Shown: in pieces, positions 37,811-41,493 of the stretch
Position numbering within the stretch: the stretch's first letter is position 1
Layout: each line of letters begins with the position of its first letter
From: Burkholderiales bacterium RIFOXYD12_FULL_59_19
GTDB taxonomy: Bacteria; Pseudomonadota; Gammaproteobacteria; Burkholderiales; Burkholderiaceae_C
Length of the DNA: 41,493 nucleotides
NCBI GenBank assembly: GCA_001771065.1
Contig: MESQ01000033.1
Location: 1-41,493 of the forward strand
Reading direction: 5' to 3'
Translations under genes and position numbers: made by a program
Notes under the pieces: model-generated
What the model saw: only the letters and a program-made list of their open reading frames with translations
Databases searched by the model: none
Told to the model about the DNA's origin: nothing

Positions 37811-38968
37811 ATGACTGATCTGCAAAAACGCTCGCTGTTCAAAGCAGCCGCACTGACCGCCGTGGCCGCTGCCGCGCTGGTGGGCTGTGGCAAAAAGGAA
37901 GAACCGGCGCCTGCGCCGGCACCGGTGGCGGCTGCGCCAGCGCCAGCGCCCAAGCCTGAGCCTCTGAAAATTGCATTCGCCTACGTTGGCCCGGTGGGTG
38001 ACGGCGGCTGGACCTTTGCCCATGACAACGGTCGCAAGGCGCTGGAAGCAGAGTTTGGCGACAAGATTGCCACCTCCTTTGTTGAAAACGTGCCCGAATC
38101 GGCTGATGCCGAGCGCGTGTTGCGCGACATGACCGGTCAGGGCAACAAGCTCATTTTTGGCACCACCTTTGGTTACATGGAGCCCATGCTCAAGGTGGCT
38201 GCTGACAACGCAGGCATCAAGTTCGAGCATGCCACCGGCTACAAGCAGGCCGACAACATGCGCACCTACGACAGCCGTACCTACGAAGGTGCGTACATGG
38301 CCGGCGTGATTGCCGGTGCCATGACCAAAACCAACACGCTGGGTGTGGTCGGCTCAATCCCGATCCCTGAGGTGGTCCGCAACATCAACGCCTTCACGCT
38401 CGGTGCGCAAAGCAGCAACCCCAAGGTGAAAACCAAAGTCGTGTGGGTGAACGGCTGGTTCGACCCACCCAAAGAAACCGAAGCCGCCACCAGCCTGATC
38501 AATGGCGGTGCTGACGTGTTGTTCCAGAATACCGATTCCCCTGCTGTGCTCAAGACCGCCGAAGCCAAGGGCAAACGCGCCTTTGGCTGGGACTCTGACA
38601 TGACCGCCTATGGCCCAAAAGCCCATTTGGCCTCGGCTGTGATCAACTGGGGTCCGTACTATATCAAGGCCACCAAGGAAGCCATGGACGGCAGCTGGAA
38701 GGGTGGCACGGCCGCCTGGTGGGGCGTGAAGGAAGGCGCTATCGACATCGTTTCCATCGCTGAAGACGTGCCCGCCGAGACCAAGGCCAAAGTGGAAGAG
38801 GTCAAAAAAGGCCTGGCAGACGGCAGCTTTGCCATCTGGAAAGGCCCCATCACCGACAACACCGGCAAGGTGCAGGTAGCCAAAGACACGGTGGCTGACG
38901 ACAAGTTCCTGGGCGGCCTGAACTTCTACGTCAAGGGCGTTGAAGGCAAGGTGCCGGGCGCCAAGTAA
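37811..38968 (+). CDS. BMP-family (PnrA-like) periplasmic substrate-binding lipoprotein
   Basis: A 385-residue lipoprotein receptor. The signal ends in the lipobox ALVGC (Cys26); a Pro/Ala-rich linker (about residues 31-50) tethers the binding domain. That domain starts LKIAFAYVGPVGDGGWTFAHDNGR and contains FGTTFGYMEPMLKVA and GVVGSIPIPEVVRNINAF. PnrA/BMP receptors bind purine nucleosides or related bases, and the neighbouring xdhAB supports a purine substrate. It lies 62 bases behind the permeases and is closed by a strong terminator. Confidence 0.94.
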   Translation: MTDLQKRSLFKAAALTAVAAAALVGCGKKEEPAPAPAPVAAAPAPAPKPEPLKIAFAYVGPVGDGGWTFAHDNGRKALEAEFGDKIATSFVENVPESADAERVLRDMTGQGNKLIFGTTFGYMEPMLKVAADNAGIKFEHATGYKQADNMRTYDSRTYEGAYMAGVIAGAMTKTNTLGVVGSIPIPEVVRNINAFTLGAQSSNPKVKTKVVWVNGWFDPPKETEAATSLINGGADVLFQNTDSPAVLKTAEAKGKRAFGWDSDMTAYGPKAHLASAVINWGPYYIKATKEAMDGSWKGGTAAWWGVKEGAIDIVSIAEDVPAETKAKVEEVKKGLADGSFAIWKGPITDNTGKVQVAKDTVADDKFLGGLNFYVKGVEGKVPGAK

Positions 38969-38989
38969 ATCGGGTTTAAACCCTGATGC

Positions 38990-39016
38990 AAAAAGCCGCC
39001 TTCGGGCGGTTTTTTT
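38990..39016 (+). terminator. Intrinsic terminator of the purine/nucleoside ABC operon
   Basis: GCCGCC-TTCG-GGCGGT stem with the stable UUCG tetraloop, preceded by an A-run and followed by seven T residues. It marks the end of the conserved chromosome segment; the cassette island starts immediately after. Confidence 0.93.
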
Positions 39017-39094
39017 GCGGACTGCGTGCGGGGTGGATCGGCGGGTTAACTGATTTGGGGGCAATGGGACAGTGGTGCCAACTACCGCTTCATA

Positions 39095-39141
39095 ACCGAA
39101 CGTCGTCGGCCACCGAGGAGCCGAAGGCAAGTAAGGTGGAC
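39095..39141 (-). other. Short degenerate attC-like site (epsilon) behind the DUF2442 gene
   Basis: It runs from ACCGAAC to GGTGGAC on the plus strand, each one mismatch from RYYYAAC and GTTRRRY. The inner arms GTCGTCGGC and GCCGAAGGC pair at seven of nine positions. It begins three bases beyond the DUF2442 stop, where a cassette's attC is expected. At 47 bases it is shorter than usual attC sites, so it may be decayed. Confidence 0.35.
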
Positions 39142-39144
39142 CAA

Positions 39145-39402
39145 TTAGCCTGCTGCGTCCGAAACCAGCGGAAATGCGTCTGGGTTTCGTATGGACTGCA
39201 CCGATAAATCGACGTCCAACCCCGGCCAATAAAGATGGTCGGGGGTAGGCCACTGAACTTCTGATATCTGTTCAATCGTCCCCTTTCGAAACCAGGGGAA
39301 TTGATCGAAGGGCACAAGCAGTTCCTCGTCGGCAAGGAGAAGCCAAAAGCCGTGCTTCGAAATGTGGGTAACTTCAACCGCCAAAGTGGTGGTTCCAGGC
39401 AT
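39145..39402 (-). CDS. DUF2442 domain-containing protein
   Basis: An 85-residue protein (MPGTTTLAVEVTHISKHGFW, then LLLADEELLVPFDQFPWFRK) of the DUF2442 family, small beta-rich proteins often found beside DUF4160 proteins. The pair is, from memory, suspected to be a toxin-antitoxin-like module with DUF2442 in the second position; no activity is established. Its start overlaps the DUF4160 gene by 29 bases, so the two are translationally linked. Both lie in one putative integron cassette. Confidence 0.82.
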   Translation of the reverse strand: MPGTTTLAVEVTHISKHGFWLLLADEELLVPFDQFPWFRKGTIEQISEVQWPTPDHLYWPGLDVDLSVQSIRNPDAFPLVSDAAG

Positions 39403-39613
39403 CTTGGATCTCCTTCAGGTGTGCATTCACAACTACTTGCGCTTGCCGAATTTGCGCAGCAGAAAGACCAGTATGGTTGGCTAAAACTACCTGCGGTGTA
39501 AGCCAAAACTTCGCTTCGCCGTCTGCGTGCGCAACATGCACATGAATGCGTGTCTCCTCCCGAGAAAAAAAGAAGAGACGAAATTGACCGTCGCGAACAA
39601 TGGTAGGTGCCAT
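39374..39613 (-). CDS. DUF4160 domain-containing protein
   Basis: A 79-residue protein with the family pattern APTIVRDGQFRLFFFSREE followed by TRIHVHVAHADGEAKFWL, and the C-terminal helix EIQDAWNHHFGG. DUF4160 proteins are small and of unknown function, and are usually encoded just before DUF2442. ATG 39611-39613 lies about 37 bases inside the cassette boundary marked by GTTAGCC (plus strand GGCTAAC 39645-39651). No RNase or DNA-binding motif can be pointed to. Confidence 0.85.
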   Translation of the reverse strand: MAPTIVRDGQFRLFFFSREETRIHVHVAHADGEAKFWLTPQVVLANHTGLSAAQIRQAQVVVNAHLKEIQDAWNHHFGG

Positions 39614-39644
39614 GCCGGTACTGTAACCAACTTATTCTCCATCA

Positions 39645-39687
39645 GGCTAACGTCGAAGCTACGCGGCGCGCTTGCGCGGTGTCCAAC
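39645..39687 (-). other. Degenerate or truncated attC-like site (alpha)
   Basis: GGCTAACGTCGAAG aligns with the left ends of the other two sites (GCCCAACGTTCAAG and GTTTAACGTTTGAG), and a CGCGC-TT-GCGCG hairpin follows. The expected distal GTTRRRY is missing; a GTCCAAC (GTTGGAC on the minus strand) occurs instead at 39681-39687. I read it as a half-site or a fused junction inside the BrnT remnant. Confidence 0.45.
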
Positions 39688-39757
39688 CTGAGCGAGATAC
39701 ACCGTGTTTCAGCAAATTGCTTGCAGCCTTTTGATCATCCCATTCAAACTTGAACAT
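39659..39757 (-). pseudogene. Truncated BrnT-family (DUF497) toxin
   Basis: Minus-strand reading from the ATG at 39755-39757 gives MFKFEWDDQKAASNLLKHGV, then SRSGWTPRKRAA and TAG, 32 residues in all. The first 21 are the N-terminal signature of BrnT ribonuclease toxins (about 90 residues in full). After HGVS the sequence is unrelated and runs into attC-like DNA, so about two thirds of the toxin has been deleted. No BrnA antitoxin follows. It lies between attC sites beta and alpha as a cassette remnant. Confidence 0.7.
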
Positions 39758-40355
39758 GCGAAATACCTGAAAGGTTTAACGTTTGAGGTAACTGGCCTGC
39801 TGCGGCTTTATGCGGCGGGTCGGGTTGATCGCAGGGTTGGGCTGCTATGCGGGAAAGCTCGGATAGCAGTTCATTTATGCAGTCAGATACGTTTCTTGAC
39901 GTATCAACAACGATCCTGTCTACGGTCCAATCGTCATACTCGCGATTCTCCACTTCGTTCCACGTTGGTAGCTTCATCCCCGGCACGGTGCAGATGCGGG
40001 TCTCAACCCGCCGACGATGCTCCTGGGTATCGGAGCAAATGACCTCGATGTTGACATGGCGAGCCCGTGTTTCCTGAGCGACTTGCGCCCACTCACGGCG
40101 GGTTAACTCGATTGGATTACAGGAATCTGCGATCACGTTCACTCCCAAGCGTAGATTGTCAGCCGCAATCCGGTATGCCAATCGATAGCCTTCGCCCTGT
40201 ACATCGACAGAACACAAATCTCTCAACCCTTGCTCAATAGTATCGATCCGCAGATAGGCGCTATGCAGCCGCTGCGCGACCAACTGAGCAAGAGTAGTTT
40301 TCCCGCTTCCGGGAAGGCCGGAGAAAATATAAAGGGTCGGTCTATCGGGGATCAT
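39744..40355 (-). CDS. P-loop (AAA_33-like) kinase family protein in a cassette
   Basis: A protein of about 203 residues starting at the ATG at 40353-40355. Walker A is SGLPGSGKTT (residues 12-21), followed by YLRIDTIEQGLRDL, NVIADSCNPIELTRREW (DxCNP-like, as in small-molecule or zeta-type kinases) and a lid-like RRRVETR. Similar proteins phosphorylate small molecules, nucleotides or antibiotics; the substrate is unknown. The last 30 or so residues (from about 172) are encoded by attC site beta and look non-native (PDPPHKAAAGQLPQTLNLSG), common for cassette genes. The start lies about 20 bases inside the cassette. Confidence 0.82.
   Translation of the reverse strand: MIPDRPTLYIFSGLPGSGKTTLAQLVAQRLHSAYLRIDTIEQGLRDLCSVDVQGEGYRLAYRIAADNLRLGVNVIADSCNPIELTRREWAQVAQETRARHVNIEVICSDTQEHRRRVETRICTVPGMKLPTWNEVENREYDDWTVDRIVVDTSRNVSDCINELLSELSRIAAQPCDQPDPPHKAAAGQLPQTLNLSGISHVQV
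39774..39842 (-). other. attC-like recombination site (beta), 69 bases
   Basis: Bounded by GTTTAAC and GTTGGGC, which fit RYYYAAC and GTTRRRY and pair allowing G-T. The inner arms CCTGCTGC and GCGGCGGG pair with wobble around GGCTTTAT, almost the same loop as site gamma (GGCTTTATT). It is the site expected 3' of the kinase gene on the minus strand. Confidence 0.78.
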
Positions 40356-40370
40356 GTCTGCCTCATAGAA

Positions 40371-40440
40371 GCCCAACGTTCAAGGTCAGGGGTGCTGCGC
40401 GGCTTTATTGCGCAGCGTCCCCTGCACCGCCGGGTTGGGC
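40371..40440 (-). other. attC recombination site (gamma), 70 bases
   Basis: The best site of the array: GCCCAAC and GTTGGGC are perfect complements at the two ends. Secondary arms TCAGGGG and CCCCTGCA and central arms CTGCGC/GCGCAG around GGCTTTATT give the imperfect attC hairpin. The next gene's stop is the base triplet directly adjoining it (40441-40443). Confidence 0.88.
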
Positions 40441-40905
40441 CTAGACCGCGCGTTGCCACCGAACGGCCCCAATAGATTTGAACTTGGATATACCCAGAGC
40501 ACCCCGCTCATTGCGGGACTTGGAACCCGGAGCTGTTAGCGCAGCAATGACTGCCTCACGCGGCGCCTCGTAAATGACTTTGGCCTCGAAATTTTCATCA
40601 AGGAGAACAAGCAAGACAGCGTCAAATTCCTTCTTGATGTCGATGGAGCCAATGCGCTGGCCAGGCTTGCAGCCTTCAAGTACGCACCGACCTTTGATTT
40701 GAAGCCGGAACGTTTGACCATCACGAATTTCGGTAGCGTCGTAGCCAGACTGTCTCGCGGGCGTAAGTTCAACGCCGAGAATGCGCGCGGCCTCGTACTC
40801 GGCAACCTCTCCGGTGATGCCCAATGGCTTGCCAGTTAGGACGCGGTATCGCTGGGCAAGCTTCTTTGCTTCAGCCAATATTTCGAGTGCCAGAGCGGTG
40901 GTCAT
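40441..40905 (-). CDS. Cassette-borne hypothetical protein with a PD-(D/E)XK-like residue pattern
   Basis: A 154-residue protein not assigned to a named family with confidence. A helical N-terminus (ALALEILAEAKKLAQRYRVL) is followed by GEVAEYEAARILG (Glu33, Glu36), GYDATE (Asp56) and LQIKGR (Gln69-x-Lys71), then strand EFDAVLLVLLDENFEAKVIY. The order Glu, Asp, (E/Q)xK between predicted strands is that of PD-(D/E)XK nucleases such as Mrr- or Hjc-like enzymes, so a nuclease role (defence or toxin) is a reasonable inference. It begins 13 bases inside the cassette boundary and ends directly at attC gamma. Confidence 0.75.
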   Translation of the reverse strand: MTTALALEILAEAKKLAQRYRVLTGKPLGITGEVAEYEAARILGVELTPARQSGYDATEIRDGQTFRLQIKGRCVLEGCKPGQRIGSIDIKKEFDAVLLVLLDENFEAKVIYEAPREAVIAALTAPGSKSRNERGALGISKFKSIGAVRWQRAV

Positions 40906-40911
40906 GGAAAG

Positions 40912-40995
40912 GCCGAACGACTAGCGTTTATCTTGCGCGCCGTAATGCTGAAACAAACTATGAACGCCTCCTGCGCAAGATAAACCTTGTTGGAC
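40912..40995 (-). other. attC-like site (delta), 84 bases, with a long stem
   Basis: Bounded by GCCGAAC (one mismatch to RYYYAAC) and GTTGGAC. A perfect 13-base-pair stem, GTTTATCTTGCGC (40926-40938) with GCGCAAGATAAAC (40973-40985), encloses a 34-base loop, matching the variable terminal structure of larger attC sites. It lies at the upstream side of the 154-residue cassette gene. Confidence 0.7.
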
Positions 40996-41000
40996 TGAAC

Positions 41001-41493
41001 TGCCACCACAGCCGGTGGCGACAAAGGGGATTGAAAGCTTCGCACTGCCCGTGTGATGCGATTATGCACGGGCTTATCGTCGTGCCAGGTGTCCAGCGTT
41101 GCAGCAGAATCGTAGATTGGGCTCCAATCTGAAGCACAAGCCGCGCAGCTTGTGCCTCTTGGCGGTCTTGAGCGACGACGCACACAACCCCACCCCCACA
41201 CGCCTGTCGTGCGATGTAACCCCGTGTTGACAAAACTCACGCGGTGTCATGGTGGCCCTCGGTTGGGCGGCAAGGCTGAAAAAACCTGGGGTGGCAAACG
41301 GGCCTGCCCCTGCAACATGGCCGTGACCTGCAAACGCCCCACCTTGCAGCACGGGCACAGGCCCACATCCATCTTCGCCACGCGCACCATGAACCCTTGG
41401 GCCGACTTCATGGCCTTGGCATTGGGTTGTGGCATCTGCAACGCAAGCCTGGCCGCATTGAGCTTGACCGCTTTGCAGCTTGACGCCAGCACG
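41001..41493 (-). mobile_element. 3' (oriIS) end of an IS91-family rolling-circle insertion element, cut by window edge
   Basis: Contains the transposase C-terminus and about 245 bases beyond it. Two hairpins lie in that end: GCCACC/GGTGGC (41002-41007 with 41014-41019) and GCCCGTG/CACGGGC (41047-41053 with 41067-41073). The proposed boundary adjoins GAAC at 40997-41000, that is GTTC on the minus strand; IS91 is known to insert beside GTTC or CTTG tetranucleotides. The other end is outside the window. Confidence 0.65.
41247..41493 (-). CDS. IS91-family (Y2 HUH) transposase, C-terminal part
   Basis: About 82 residues of the C-terminus are present; the catalytic HUH and double-tyrosine motifs lie outside the window. 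VLASSCKAVKLNAARLALQM resembles the segment following the IRHYG motif of IS91-type transposases, and the tail has the zinc-like CPCC and ends LPPNRGPP. The enzyme would start rolling-circle transposition at oriIS, located in the noncoding DNA just downstream (41001-41246). Confidence 0.8.
   Translation of the reverse strand, partial: VLASSCKAVKLNAARLALQMPQPNAKAMKSAQGFMVRVAKMDVGLCPCCKVGRLQVTAMLQGQARLPPQVFSALPPNRGPP

Noticed and set aside
38972..38983. Perfect palindrome GGGTTTAAACCC just after the BMP receptor stop codon
   Set aside because: It has no loop and lies directly before an ordinary terminator; I see no function to claim.
38354..39253. A 299-codon minus-strand frame across the BMP receptor and the terminator
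   Set aside because: It runs antisense through a clear receptor gene and a terminator; its composition is not protein-like.
40902..41240. Overlapping frames of 91-112 codons in the region between attC delta and the transposase
   Set aside because: They cross the hairpins of the IS91-type end and have no recognisable similarity; the region is better read as noncoding oriIS.

Overview
The window looks like the chromosome of a betaproteobacterium of the order Burkholderiales, most likely Comamonadaceae (Rhodoferax/Polaromonas-like). Supporting signs are the high-GC codon use, a Bug/TctC-type solute receptor with TctA/TctB, the rpmB-rpmG pair, ftsK-lolA-rarA in series, a full-length DesA-type desaturase and a livHMGF set. 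Genus is inference from protein character only.

Layout. Positions 1-2686: tail of an unknown gene, a spermidine-synthase-like protein and a GspE/PulE ATPase. 2718-7461: tripartite tricarboxylate transporter operon (tctB, tctA, EamA permease, divergent SDR protein, TctC receptor). 7462-7970: remnants of toxin-antitoxin genes (a MazF toxin without its N-terminus and a Phd/YefM-like tail). 7967-9262: yceH and purN, divergent with only 12 bases between start codons. 9293-10132: a hemerythrin-domain protein. 10271-14943: a MacAB-type efflux operon with separate ATPase and permease genes and its own outer-membrane factor. 15095-17578: RNA m5C methyltransferase and fatty acid desaturase. 17644-23953: rpmG, rpmB, trxB (minus) and ftsK, lolA, rarA (plus). 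24168-27767: livHMGF without a binding protein.

27793-38968 reads as a purine module: 8-oxoguanine deaminase (makes urate), a Crp/Fnr-type regulator, xanthine dehydrogenase xdhA-xdhB (makes urate), and divergently a complete BMP-family nucleoside-type ABC importer (ATPase, two permeases, lipoprotein receptor) ending in a strong terminator. No xdhC or urate-degrading gene is in the window.

39095-41493 is an accessory island directly behind that terminator. All its genes are on the minus strand and are separated by imperfect palindromes bounded by RYYYAAC and GTTRRRY, the hallmark of integron attC sites. Cassettes hold a DUF4160/DUF2442 pair, a truncated BrnT toxin, a P-loop kinase and a small protein with a PD-(D/E)XK-like residue pattern. 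No integrase is visible, so it is an attC cluster lacking an integrase within the window. It is bounded on the right by the 3' end of an IS91-family rolling-circle element whose end abuts a GTTC tetranucleotide. This island is the most novel part of the window.

Two repeat families are also present: a hairpin element in three copies with a compensatory base-pair change (25100, 30092, 30148), and a 47-base dispersed repeat in two copies (18345, 29294).
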